A stretch of 64,000 nucleotides of DNA from Pseudomonas sediminis. Lineage in GTDB: Bacteria > Pseudomonadota > Gammaproteobacteria > Pseudomonadales > Pseudomonadaceae. Under the pieces are notes generated by a model that searched no databases, was not told where the DNA came from, and was given only the letters and a program-made list of their open reading frames with translations. Made by a program: the position numbers and the translations under genes. Within the stretch, counting starts at the first letter, position 1; every line of letters starts with the position of its first letter. The DNA is taken from positions 1,922,001 through 1,986,000 of the forward strand of contig NZ_CP154631.1 of assembly GCF_039555755.1 (NCBI RefSeq). The letters are read 5' to 3'. Positions 9,836 to 18,357 of the stretch are shown one piece after another.

Positions 9836-10602
9836 GTCGGCGTAAATCCAGCCGCCGATGAAGTGGTCACCCTCGTGCAGGGCGGCGATGTCGCGATAGC
9901 GCAGGCTGCGCTCGGTACCTGCCACGAATACCGACTGCTGGTCCGAGTTGCCGGTGGTGAAATGGTTGAACAGCAGGTTGAGCAGGATCGCCATGATCGC
10001 CGCCGAGCTGATACCGGAGTGGAAGATGGTTTCGAACCAGGCCGGGAAATGGTGATAGAAGCTGGGCATGGCAATGGGGATCATGCCGAAATAGATGGAG
10101 GTGGCGACGATCACCAGATTCATGTTGTTGCGGTAATCCACCTTGGCTAGGGCGGCGGATGCCGCTGGCCGCGACCGTACCGAACAGCGCGATGCCGGCG
10201 CCACCTCGAACACCGGCACGCCGAAATGCAACGGAGTCGGGAAGGCCAACACCGGCTCTTCACTGACCCTGGAAAAGTCGGCCATGCCGAATGCCAAGGC
10301 GACCAGCGTGCCGATCACCATCGCCAGCAGGATCGACAGGCGCGAGATAGTGGCGCTGCCTACCTTGCTCAATAGAAGAACGGCAGGCCGATGGTCTGCA
10401 GCAGGGTAGCTGCGCCGCCAACGAACAGTGAGGCCGTGATCAGCCTGCCGATATCGGCAGGTGACAGGCCGGCCGCCTGACCGACGATCAATGGCACGGC
10501 AACGATGCCGCCATACATGGTCAGTACGTGTTGCAGAACGTAGAGCAGGTTGGAGCCGATACCGAGGTTCTCGTCCTCGGGGCGCGGAGCGGTGGAGGTC
10601 AT
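9836..10602 (-). pseudogene. Degenerate NCS2-family uracil/xanthine permease
   Basis: Residual pieces of one NCS2 nucleobase:cation symporter read in order on the minus strand. The N-terminus runs from an ATG at 10602 (PRPEDENLGIG, LLYVLQHVLTMYGGIVAVPL) and breaks at LPFF near 10372. A different frame then resumes at LSKVGSATISRLSILLAMVIG, so roughly 120 residues are missing. After a second gap and another frame change comes KVDYRNNMNLVIVATSIYFG, then HSGISSAAIMAILLNLLF and GNSDQQSVFVAG, ending at HFIGGWIYAD against the dgcH stop. In the second junction, AGIALFGTVAASGI is still legible in yet another frame. Two deletions, at least one small indel and a lost C-terminus make it non-functional. 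Sizes of the losses are estimated from remembered family members. Confidence 0.9.
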
Positions 10603-10671
10603 GGAAAAACTACTCGCTGTTGTTCTTGTTTGGTCAATGTAGATATTTTGTGGCTGTCTTGGCTGATATTT

Positions 10672-10681
10672 TGTATACAAG
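10672..10681. promoter_or_regulatory. Palindrome TTGTATACAA upstream of the dead permease
   Basis: A perfect 10-bp palindrome about 70 bp upstream of the permease start codon. It has the look of a GntR-family operator. No cognate regulator is present nearby, which fits a relic promoter. Confidence 0.35.
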
Positions 10682-10831
10682 TCTACGACTGGTCGTTTCC
10701 ATGAGCGCCGCTGCGTTTTCGGTCATTAACAGTTCGCCCCTGCTAAAAAAGCAGGTATTAGGTGCGCGCGCCGGCTCGCGAGACGCCCCCCGCAGGCCCT
10801 AGACTATGCGCACCTGTCAGCGGAGATACCC

Positions 10832-11422
10832 ATGGACATTTTCAGCATCGCCGCGCTGATCTTTCTGGTCACCGACCCTTTCGGCAATATCGCCATCTAC
10901 ATCGCCGCGCTGAAGAACGTCGAGCCTCGTCGACGCATCTGGATTGCCGCGCGCGAACTGCTGTTCGCCCTTGGCCTGCTGCTGCTGTTCCTCACCTTTG
11001 GTGACAAATTCCTCACCAGCCTCGGGCTCTCGCGCGAGGCAACGGCCATCGCCGGCGGTATCATCCTGTTCGTCATCGCCATGCGCCTGATCTTTCCCAG
11101 CCCGCAGGGCCTGCTCGGTGACGTGCCGGACGGTGAACCGATGCTGGTGCCGCTGGCGACGCCTGCGGTGGCAGGGCCTTCGGCACTCGCGGTGCTGATG
11201 ACCCTGCGCAACACCCACACCGGGCCGCTCTGGGAGCTTTATCTGGCCTTGATCCTGGCCTGGGCGGCGACGGCATTCATTCTGCTGCAGGCTTCGTTCC
11301 TGCAGCGGTTCCTAGGTAACCGCGGGTTGATGGCAGTGGAACGTCTGATGGGGATGCTGCTGATCATGCTCAGCGTCGACATGCTGCTGGACAACCTGCA
11401 AAGCGTATTCGGTCACGCATGA
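10832..11422 (+). CDS. MarC/UPF0056 family integral membrane protein
   Basis: A 196-residue inner-membrane protein with about six hydrophobic segments. It begins with the family hallmark DIFSIAALIFLVTDPFGNI, and the second half-repeat contains the matching PLATPAVAGPSALAVLM. The transport function of the MarC/YhgN family is not established. The ATG at 10832 is preceded by a purine-rich GGAG. Its stop overlaps the ampDh2 start by 4 nt (ATGA), so the two genes are translationally coupled, as at PA5486-PA5485. Confidence 0.88.
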   Translation: MDIFSIAALIFLVTDPFGNIAIYIAALKNVEPRRRIWIAARELLFALGLLLLFLTFGDKFLTSLGLSREATAIAGGIILFVIAMRLIFPSPQGLLGDVPDGEPMLVPLATPAVAGPSALAVLMTLRNTHTGPLWELYLALILAWAATAFILLQASFLQRFLGNRGLMAVERLMGMLLIMLSVDMLLDNLQSVFGHA

Positions 11423-12201
11423 AGTCTCTTTGCCTTGCCCTCGTTCTTGTTCTGCTCGCTGGTTGTGCCGGTAGCCTGCGAATTGACGACAGCCATACCG
11501 CAACTGGCCAGAACAGCCGCGTACAGTACGTCGTACTGCACTACACCTCCGCTGATCTGCAGCGTTCGCTCGAGCTGCTGACGCAGACCGAGGTCAGCAG
11601 TCACTACCTGATTGGCGATGCGCCACCGACCGTCTACCGCCTGGTGGACGAAAACCGCCGTGCCTGGCACGTCGGGGTCAGCGAGTGGAAAGGGCGCACC
11701 TGGCTCAACAGCACCACCATCGGCATCGAGTTGGTCAACCAGGGCTACTACCAGACACCTGCCGGGCGCTATTGGCAGCCGTTCGCCCCGCAGCAGATCG
11801 ACACCCTGATCGTATTGCTCAAGGACATCGTCAAGCGTCATCAACTACCGTTGGGCTCGATCATTGCGCACAGCGACGTGGCGCCCCAGCGCAAGGTCGA
11901 TCCGGGCCCGTTGTTCCCCTGGAAGCGTCTGGCCGATGAGGGCCTGGTGCCCTGGCCGAACGAAGACGCGGTGGCGCGTCAGCAGGCGCTGTTCAGCACC
12001 AGCTTGCCCAATGTGCAGTGGTTCCAGGAACAACTGGCGCAGCAGGGGTATACGGTGCCGCAGCATGGCGAGCTGGACGAGGCGACGCGCAATGTCATCG
12101 CGGCCTTCCAGATGAAGTATCGTCCGGCCAACTACGACGGTCAGCCGGACGCGGAAACCGCAGCGCGCTTGCTGGTGCTCAATCTGCAGGCGGCCGGCTG
12201 A
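11419..12201 (+). CDS. ampDh2: N-acetylmuramoyl-L-alanine amidase AmpDh2 (lipoprotein)
   Basis: A zinc amidase that cleaves the stem peptide from MurNAc in periplasmic peptidoglycan. The 260-residue protein has a lipobox signal (LVLLAGC, Cys about 16), placing it at a membrane on the periplasmic side. The amidase_2 fold shows YVVLHYTSADL (zinc His), NSTTIGIELVN and IIAHSDVAPQRKVDPGP (second zinc His and Asp). A C-terminal peptidoglycan-binding-like segment follows (about 190-255). Coupled to marC by ATGA overlap; the stop is immediately adjacent to the convergent lipoprotein gene at 12202. Confidence 0.93.
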   Translation: MKSLCLALVLVLLAGCAGSLRIDDSHTATGQNSRVQYVVLHYTSADLQRSLELLTQTEVSSHYLIGDAPPTVYRLVDENRRAWHVGVSEWKGRTWLNSTTIGIELVNQGYYQTPAGRYWQPFAPQQIDTLIVLLKDIVKRHQLPLGSIIAHSDVAPQRKVDPGPLFPWKRLADEGLVPWPNEDAVARQQALFSTSLPNVQWFQEQLAQQGYTVPQHGELDEATRNVIAAFQMKYRPANYDGQPDAETAARLLVLNLQAAG

Positions 12202-12870
12202 TCAGCGCAGGCCGGGTTGGAAGTCCCGCGCGTCGCGTGCCCAGACATCCAGCACCGGCTTAAGGTCGTCCAGGGTCAACTGGGTGCTGCTGTTGGCCAG
12301 CGTCAGGCCATGACCTTTGCGCACCACCCGCAGCACCGGTTCACTGGTGCGGGCATCGAGTGCTTCCAGTTCGATGAAAATCTCGGTGTCGCGGTCACGG
12401 GTGCCGGCAGCCGTGCTCGCTGCGGCGATCACCAGGGCCACGGGGATCACCTCGTAGGCCTTGATCCCCTCGGTCGAGACGTTGACCCCGGTGATCGCGC
12501 TGCGCAGCACCAGGCTATCCATGCTTGGCGTGTCGACCAGCTTCAGGCGCCCGTCCTTGAGCTCGCGCAGCAGTGCCTGGTGCAGGTAGTCACGCGCCTG
12601 TTCCAGCGTCTGGGCGCTGACTTGATCGCTGGGCATGGGTTCGGGGTAGAAGCTCGGCTGCTCGACGTAGACCGAGGTGTAGCGCTCGCTGCGAAACTGC
12701 GGCGAAATCCAGCGTAGCACCGGTGCTCCAGTGGCCGAGGTGGCAGGCTGGAGCTGGGAGTAATCGGCGAGGTAGCCGGAGAACTGCGTGGGTTGGGTGG
12801 TCTGACTGGCGCAGCCGGAGAGCAGCAAGCCAGCGAGAAGGCCCAGGCGAAGCGGGGTGGCGTAACGCAT
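12202..12870 (-). CDS. DUF3313 lipoprotein
   Basis: A 222-residue predicted lipoprotein with signal and lipobox LLLSGC (Cys about 20). The mature part follows the DUF3313 pattern: SGYLADYSQLQP, LRWISPQF and a C-terminal acidic segment LDDLKPVLDVWARDARDF. A hydrophobic patch PVALVIAAASTAAG near 142-155 is typical of the family. Function unknown. It converges on ampDh2 with no spacer and is absent from this position in P. aeruginosa as I recall it, so it may belong to an inserted block. Confidence 0.82.
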   Translation of the reverse strand: MRYATPLRLGLLAGLLLSGCASQTTQPTQFSGYLADYSQLQPATSATGAPVLRWISPQFRSERYTSVYVEQPSFYPEPMPSDQVSAQTLEQARDYLHQALLRELKDGRLKLVDTPSMDSLVLRSAITGVNVSTEGIKAYEVIPVALVIAAASTAAGTRDRDTEIFIELEALDARTSEPVLRVVRKGHGLTLANSSTQLTLDDLKPVLDVWARDARDFQPGLR

Positions 12871-12921
12871 CGGCGGACTCTCCTGTCCAGTGGTCTGAAA
12901 ATCAGACTAGATGCCGCTCCG

Positions 12922-13314
12922 TCAGCCCGCCAGTTCGCCCAGTCTTTGTGCCAGCAACCTGAAATCATAGGGTTTGACGATGCTGTCGGTGGCGGCTGCG
13001 CTGTCGCGAGCTCGTACGGCCTCGAGCAGTTCGCGTTCGTCGTAGCCGCTGGCGAACAGCACCGGCAGGGTCGGCTGCAACTGGCGTGCGGTTTCCACCA
13101 GTTCGCGCCCGTCCATGCCGGGCAAGCCAATATCGCTCATCAACAGATCGACCCGCTGCCCGCTGCGCAACAGATCGAGTGCGCTGGGGCCGTCACGCAG
13201 GGCGTGCACGCGATAACCGAACTCGCCGAGCACCTCCGCGGTGAGCTCGCGCACGACATCGTCGTCTTCGACCAGCAGGATGGTCTTGGCACTGGCGCAA
13301 TCGGTTTCGGTCAT
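12922..13314 (-). CDS. Single-domain response regulator
   Basis: A 130-residue receiver domain with no output domain. The acidic pocket EDDD (16-19), phospho-acceptor D61 in LMSDIGLPGMDG, and the final Lys in SIVKPYDF are all present. The frame is open upstream to 13464, but the receiver fold begins shortly after the ATG at 13314. It is divergent from the large hybrid kinase gene, 119 bp away, which makes it a natural phosphotransfer partner (CheY-like adaptor or phosphate sink). Confidence 0.85.
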   Translation of the reverse strand: MTETDCASAKTILLVEDDDVVRELTAEVLGEFGYRVHALRDGPSALDLLRSGQRVDLLMSDIGLPGMDGRELVETARQLQPTLPVLFASGYDERELLEAVRARDSAAATDSIVKPYDFRLLAQRLGELAG

Positions 13315-13433
13315 GAGGCTCTCTGTTTCAGCGCGCAGAATACGCAAATGTTTGGCAAACTTCGGAGTCTGCACGCGGTCAGTGTGCCACACGCCTTCCC
13401 CCGATAGATAAGAAGAAGCGAGACAATCATCGA

Positions 13434-16400
13434 ATGGACGTCCCAATGTCGAATGAGTCCGCAATGGACGAAAAAGGTTTTCGCCGAATTCTCAATCGTA
13501 ACGTCGGGCTACCGCTCGGCCTGGGTCTGGTCGGCGCCCTGTTCTTTGCGCTGTTGATCGGTTACCTGCTCAATGTGATTCGCTGGGTCGAGCACACCGA
13601 CCAGGTGCTGAACCGGGCCAGCGAGGTGTACAAGCTGACCCTGGATCTGGAAACCGGCATGCGCGGGTTCCTGCTCAGTGGCGACGAGGACTACCTCGCC
13701 CCCTATGAACAGGCGCGCGGCAAATTTCGTCCGCTGACCGAGCAGCTCATCGACATGGTCGGTGACAACCCGACACAGATGCAGCGGCTCGAACGCCTCT
13801 TGGCATTGCAGGAGCAGTGGGACCTGTTCGCTCAGGAAGTCATCGGCAGTCGTCGCGATGGCGGCAATTTCATGGCCGAGGTGGGACGAGGGCGCGGCAA
13901 GAACCTCACCGATGGCATGCGCCGCGAGCTCGACACCTTCATCAACAGCGAGCGAGAGCTGCGTCAGCAACGCAATGCCGATGTCAGCAGCACCACGCTC
14001 TGGGGCGCCGGCATCTACCTGGTGGTGAGCATCCTGTTCAGCGCCTTGTTGGCGCTGTTTGGTCGTCGTGAGCTGATGAGTCTCTCGCAGACTTACTCCC
14101 AGGCCATGGCCAGACAAGCCGAGTACGGCGAGGAGCAACGACGTCGCGCCTGGCTGGGTGGCGGCCAGACCCTGCTGTCGGAGCGCCTGCTCGGTCAGCC
14201 TCAGGTGCAGGAACTGGCTGACCGCTCCCTCGAGTTTCTCGCCGAGTATCTCAACTGCGTGGTCGCCGCCCTGTACCTGCGTGATGCCCACACGGGTGAT
14301 CTGCGACGGGTTGCCGGCTATGGCTTCAGCAAGGACGCCAGCCTCAAGGAGCAGTTCTACAAAGGTGAGGGGCTGGTTGGCCAGGCTGCCCGAGGCCGTC
14401 GTCTGGTGTGCCTGGATGACTTGCCGGCGGATTACATCAAGGTGGCTTCGAGTCTCGGCGAGGGGCAGCCTGTCAGCGTTGCCCTGGTACCGCTGCAGTC
14501 CGAAGACAGTGTCAACGGCGTGATCGAGCTGGCGTTCATGCGCAAGCTCGATCCGCGTGAGCGCGAGTTCCTCGAAGCCATCGCCGGCAGCGTCGGTATG
14601 GCCCTGGAGGCCGCGCGTTATCGTCAGCGCCTGCAAGAGGTGCTCGGCCAGACCCAGCAGCTCAACGAGGAGTTGCAGACCCAGCAGGAAGAACTGCGTG
14701 CCGCCAACGAGGAGTTGGAGCAGCAGGCGCGGGTGCTCAAGGAATCCCAGGCGCACTTGGAAACCCAGCAGGCCGAGCTGGAGCAGACCAATGAGAAACT
14801 CTCCGAGCAGGCGCAGACGCTGGCTGACCAGCGCGACGAGCTGGACCAGCGCAATACCACGCTCGGCCGCATCCAGGCGCAGCTCGAAGAGCGTGCCGAA
14901 GAGCTGCAACGTGCCAGCCGCTACAAGTCCGAATTCCTCGCCAACATGAGCCATGAGCTGCGCACGCCGCTCAACAGCTCGCTGATCCTGGCCAAGCTGC
15001 TGGCGGAGAACGGCAAAGGCAATCTCGACGACGAACAGGTCAAGTTCGCCGAATCGATCTACTCGGCCGGCAATGACCTGCTCAACCTGATCAATGACAT
15101 CCTCGACATCGCCAAGGTCGAGGCCGGCAAGCTCGAGGTGCGCCCTGAACGCACGCCGTTGGCCAGCATGCTGGAGAGCCTGCGCGATGTGTTCGTGCTC
15201 CTGGCTGGTGAGCGCGGCCTGAGCTTCCAGATCGAGGAGCAGGGCGAGCTGCCCGAGGTGCTGTTCACCGACCGCCAGCGCGCCGAGCAGATCCTGCGCA
15301 ACCTGCTGTCCAACGCCTTCAAGTTCACCGATCGCGGCGGCGTGACCCTCAGCGTGTCGCGTCAGGATGATCATTACCTGGCCTTCGCCGTACGCGACAC
15401 CGGCATCGGCATCGCGGCGGATCAACAAGAAGCGATCTTCGAGGCCTTCCGCCAGGCCGATGGCACCACCAACCGCCGCTATAGCGGCACCGGTCTGGGG
15501 CTTTCCATCTCGCGTGATCTGGCGGGGCTGCTCGGTGGCTCGATCACCGTCAGCAGCGTGCCGGGCGAGGGCAGTACCTTCACCCTGCTGCTGCCCGAAC
15601 GGATGGTCGAAGACGCCGTTCAGAGCAAGCCAATGCCGCAGGTCTCGGCACCGCTGCCGGTGCCGGCGACGGCAGCTAGTCCCGCTGCTGCTGCGCCAAT
15701 GCCGCGGACTCCGGCGCCTTTCGCCGATGATCGCGAGCAGCTCGACGAGCGCGGCGGCCGTCGTGTGCTGGTGGTGGAGGATGAAGTGCGCTTCGCCCGT
15801 ATCCTCTTCGATCTGGCGCATGAGCTGGGCTACGCCTGCCTGGTCGCCACCTGCGCCGACGAAGGCCTGGAGCTGGCGCGGCAGTACCGCCCCGACGCCA
15901 TCCTGCTCGACATGCGTCTGCCCGATGGTTCCGGCCTCAGCGTGCTGCAGCGCCTCAAGGACGATGCGCAGACTCGCCATATTCCGGTGCACGTGGTCTC
16001 GGTCGAGGACCAGAGCGAGGCTGCCCTGCACCTCGGCGCAGTCGGTTATGCATTCAAGCCCACCAGCCGCGACCAACTCAAGGAAGTCTTCGGCAAGCTG
16101 GAGGCCAAGCTCAACCAGCAGGTGAAACGCGTCCTGCTGGTTGAGGACGACCCGTTGCAGCGCGACAGCGTGGCCCGCCTGATCGGCGACGAAGACATCG
16201 AGATCACCGCCGTGGCCCTGGCCGGCGAAGCGCTGGAGAAACTGCGCACGACCGTCTTCGACTGCATGATCATCGACCTCAAGTTGCCTGACATGCTTGG
16301 CAACGAGCTGCTGCGACGCATGGCCGAGGAGGATATCTGCTCCTTCCCGCCGGTGATCGTCTACACCGGGCGCAACCTGACCCGCGACGAGGAAGCCGAG

Positions 16401-16940
16401 CTGCTCAAGTATTCGCGCTCGATCATCATCAAGGGCGCACGCTCGCCGGAGCGGCTGCTGGACGAGGTCACCCTGTTCCTGCACAAGGTCGAGGCCGAGC
16501 TGTCCAGCGAGCATCAACGTATGCTCAAGACGGCGCGCAGCCGCGACAAACTGTTCGAGGGCCGCCGCCTGCTGCTGGTCGATGACGACGTGCGCAACAT
16601 CTTCGCCCTGTCCAGCGCGCTGGAGCAGAAGGGGGCCTCGGTGGAAGTGGCGCGCAACGGCCATGAGGCGCTGGCCAAGCTGCGCGAGCACGAGGACATC
16701 GACCTTGTACTGATGGACGTGATGATGCCGGAGATGGACGGCTACGAAGCCACCCGGCAGATTCGCCTGGAAGAACGCTGGAAAAACCTGCCGATCATTG
16801 CGGTGACGGCCAAGGCGATGAAGGATGACCAGGAGCGCTGCCGTCAGGTCGGTGCCAACGATTACCTGGCCAAACCCATCGACCTGGATCGCCTGTTCTC
16901 CCTGATCCGTGTGTGGATGCCCAAGCTGGAGCGTCTGTGA
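13434..16940 (+). CDS. Hybrid sensor histidine kinase: CHASE3-GAF-HK-REC-REC-REC
   Basis: A 1168-residue membrane-bound hybrid kinase. TM1 lies at about 22-42, a CHASE3-type periplasmic domain follows (LETGMRGFLLSGDEDYLAPYE) and TM2 is near 190-210. A cytoplasmic GAF domain (about 260-395) and a long Gln/Glu-rich coiled coil (about 400-495) come next. The HisKA domain has phospho-acceptor H507 (MSHELRTPLN) and the ATPase domain shows N, G1 (DTGIGI) and G2 (GTGLGLSIS) boxes. Three receivers follow with Asp826, Asp948 and Asp1095. An alternative ATG at 13446 is possible. It heads a four-gene overlapping operon with cheR, cheB and a second kinase. Confidence 0.92.
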   Translation: MDVPMSNESAMDEKGFRRILNRNVGLPLGLGLVGALFFALLIGYLLNVIRWVEHTDQVLNRASEVYKLTLDLETGMRGFLLSGDEDYLAPYEQARGKFRPLTEQLIDMVGDNPTQMQRLERLLALQEQWDLFAQEVIGSRRDGGNFMAEVGRGRGKNLTDGMRRELDTFINSERELRQQRNADVSSTTLWGAGIYLVVSILFSALLALFGRRELMSLSQTYSQAMARQAEYGEEQRRRAWLGGGQTLLSERLLGQPQVQELADRSLEFLAEYLNCVVAALYLRDAHTGDLRRVAGYGFSKDASLKEQFYKGEGLVGQAARGRRLVCLDDLPADYIKVASSLGEGQPVSVALVPLQSEDSVNGVIELAFMRKLDPREREFLEAIAGSVGMALEAARYRQRLQEVLGQTQQLNEELQTQQEELRAANEELEQQARVLKESQAHLETQQAELEQTNEKLSEQAQTLADQRDELDQRNTTLGRIQAQLEERAEELQRASRYKSEFLANMSHELRTPLNSSLILAKLLAENGKGNLDDEQVKFAESIYSAGNDLLNLINDILDIAKVEAGKLEVRPERTPLASMLESLRDVFVLLAGERGLSFQIEEQGELPEVLFTDRQRAEQILRNLLSNAFKFTDRGGVTLSVSRQDDHYLAFAVRDTGIGIAADQQEAIFEAFRQADGTTNRRYSGTGLGLSISRDLAGLLGGSITVSSVPGEGSTFTLLLPERMVEDAVQSKPMPQVSAPLPVPATAASPAAAAPMPRTPAPFADDREQLDERGGRRVLVVEDEVRFARILFDLAHELGYACLVATCADEGLELARQYRPDAILLDMRLPDGSGLSVLQRLKDDAQTRHIPVHVVSVEDQSEAALHLGAVGYAFKPTSRDQLKEVFGKLEAKLNQQVKRVLLVEDDPLQRDSVARLIGDEDIEITAVALAGEALEKLRTTVFDCMIIDLKLPDMLGNELLRRMAEEDICSFPPVIVYTGRNLTRDEEAELLKYSRSIIIKGARSPERLLDEVTLFLHKVEAELSSEHQRMLKTARSRDKLFEGRRLLLVDDDVRNIFALSSALEQKGASVEVARNGHEALAKLREHEDIDLVLMDVMMPEMDGYEATRQIRLEERWKNLPIIAVTAKAMKDDQERCRQVGANDYLAKPIDLDRLFSLIRVWMPKLERL

Positions 16941-17749
16941 TGCCTGACGAAATCGAGCTGCGCCTGCTGATCGAGGCGATCTATCTGCGTTACAGCTACG
17001 ACTTTCGCGATTATTCGAAAGCCTCGCTCAAGCGCCGTGTGCGTCAGGCGCAGGCGCAGCTCGATTGCCCGACCATTTCGGCGCTGCAGGAGCGCATCCT
17101 GCACGAGCCGCAGGCGTTCATGCAGCTGTTGCAGTACCTCACCATCCCGGTCAGCGAGATGTTCCGCGACCCCGACTACTTTCTGGCCCTGCGCGAGCAG
17201 GTGGTGCCGCTGCTGCAGACCTATCCGTCGTTGAAGGTCTGGGTGGCTGGCTGCAGCACGGGTGAGGAGGTGTACTCCCTGGCCATCCTGCTGCACGAGG
17301 AAGGCCTGTTGGAGCGCACCATGATCTATGCAACCGACATCAACCCGCACTCGCTGGAAAAGGCTGAACAGGGCATCTTCGCCCTCGACAACCTGCGCAC
17401 CTACACCCAGAACTACCAGCTCTCCGGCGGCAAGCGGGCGTTTTCCGACTACTACTCGGCGGCCTATGACCGCGTGCTGTTCGACAAGTCGTTGCGCGCC
17501 AACGTGACCTTCGCCGACCACAGCCTGGCCACCGACAGCGTGTTCGCCGAAACCCACCTGGTGTCGTGCCGCAACGTGCTTATCTATTTCAACCGCGACC
17601 TGCAGGACCGTGCCCTCGGTCTGTTCCACGAATCCCTCTGTCATCGCGGCTTTCTCGGTCTGGGCAGCAAGGAAAGCCTGGATTTCTCCGCCTACGCTCG
17701 GCACTTCGAAGCCGTGTCGCGCCCCGAGCGGATTTTTCGCAAGCGATGA
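16940..17749 (+). CDS. CheR-type SAM-dependent protein methyltransferase
   Basis: A 269-residue methyltransferase of the chemotaxis CheR family, which methylates glutamates of chemoreceptors. The N-terminal helical domain (RYSYDFRDYSKASLKRRV) and the SAM-binding core are complete: TEMFR equivalent SEMFRDP, VWVAGCSTGEEVYSLAI, ATDINPHSLEKA and CRNVLIYF. The start is the ATG at 16940, whose A is the last base of the kinase stop codon, so translation is coupled. No methyl-accepting receptor gene is in the window; the target may be elsewhere or may be a protein of this cluster. Confidence 0.9.
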   Translation: MPDEIELRLLIEAIYLRYSYDFRDYSKASLKRRVRQAQAQLDCPTISALQERILHEPQAFMQLLQYLTIPVSEMFRDPDYFLALREQVVPLLQTYPSLKVWVAGCSTGEEVYSLAILLHEEGLLERTMIYATDINPHSLEKAEQGIFALDNLRTYTQNYQLSGGKRAFSDYYSAAYDRVLFDKSLRANVTFADHSLATDSVFAETHLVSCRNVLIYFNRDLQDRALGLFHESLCHRGFLGLGSKESLDFSAYARHFEAVSRPERIFRKR

Positions 17750-18357
17750 GCAGCCAGCGGATCAACCTCCGCGGCCAGGTTCGTGCGCCGCTGCAGGCGC
17801 TGCTGATCGGTGCTTCTGCCGGCGGCGTGGAAGCCTTGCTCAGCCTGCTCGAAGACCTGCCGCCGGACTACCGGCTGCCGGTGGTGTGCCTGCTGCATCA
17901 GCCGGATCGCAACGACAGCCTGCTGGCAGACCTGCTCGCCCGGCGCCTACGGCTACCGGTCAAGGAAGCCGAGGACAAGGAATACCTGCGCCGCGGCATG
18001 GTTTACGTGGCGCCCGCCGGCTACCACCTGTCCATCGAAACCGAGCGCAGCTTTTCCCTCAGTCGTGAGGAGCCGCGGCATTTCTCCCGGCCCTCGATCG
18101 ACATCCTCTTCGAGTCTGCGGCCGATGCCTACGGCGAGGACCTGGCTGCTGCGCTGCTGACTGGCGCCAACGAGGATGGCGCTGCCGGCCTGCTGGTTGT
18201 TCAGCAGGCCGGTGGTCTGACACTGGTACAGGACCCGGCCGACGCGCTGGTGCCCACCATGCCGAATGCCGCGCTGGCGCTGCTCAAACCGGATTTTCTC
18301 CTGCCTATCAATGCCATGCGCCTGCTGCTGGCCGAACTGGATACCCTGCCATGCTGA
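17746..18357 (+). CDS. CheB-type methylesterase domain protein without receiver
   Basis: A 203-residue protein consisting only of the CheB esterase/deamidase domain. The catalytic triad can be read: S24 in IGASAGG, H51 in CLLHQPD and D144 in LTGANEDGA. The usual N-terminal receiver is missing, so control by phosphorylation must come through another protein or not at all. The ATG at 17746 overlaps the cheR stop by 4 nt. An upstream open frame exists inside cheR but lacks family similarity. Confidence 0.9.
   Translation: MSSQRINLRGQVRAPLQALLIGASAGGVEALLSLLEDLPPDYRLPVVCLLHQPDRNDSLLADLLARRLRLPVKEAEDKEYLRRGMVYVAPAGYHLSIETERSFSLSREEPRHFSRPSIDILFESAADAYGEDLAAALLTGANEDGAAGLLVVQQAGGLTLVQDPADALVPTMPNAALALLKPDFLLPINAMRLLLAELDTLPC

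Noticed and set aside
10739..10757. CCTGC-TAAAAAA-GCAGG hairpin upstream of marC
   Set aside because: Only a 5-bp stem with A-rich loop; too weak to call as terminator or riboswitch.
13509..16691. 1060-codon open frame on the minus strand
   Set aside because: It lies antisense to the hybrid kinase gene. High GC with strong third-position bias creates such shadows; its translation has no domain and is rich in Gln, His and Leu.
17566..17745. Upstream extension of the CheB frame
   Set aside because: Lies inside cheR in another frame; the CheB fold begins after the ATG at 17746.
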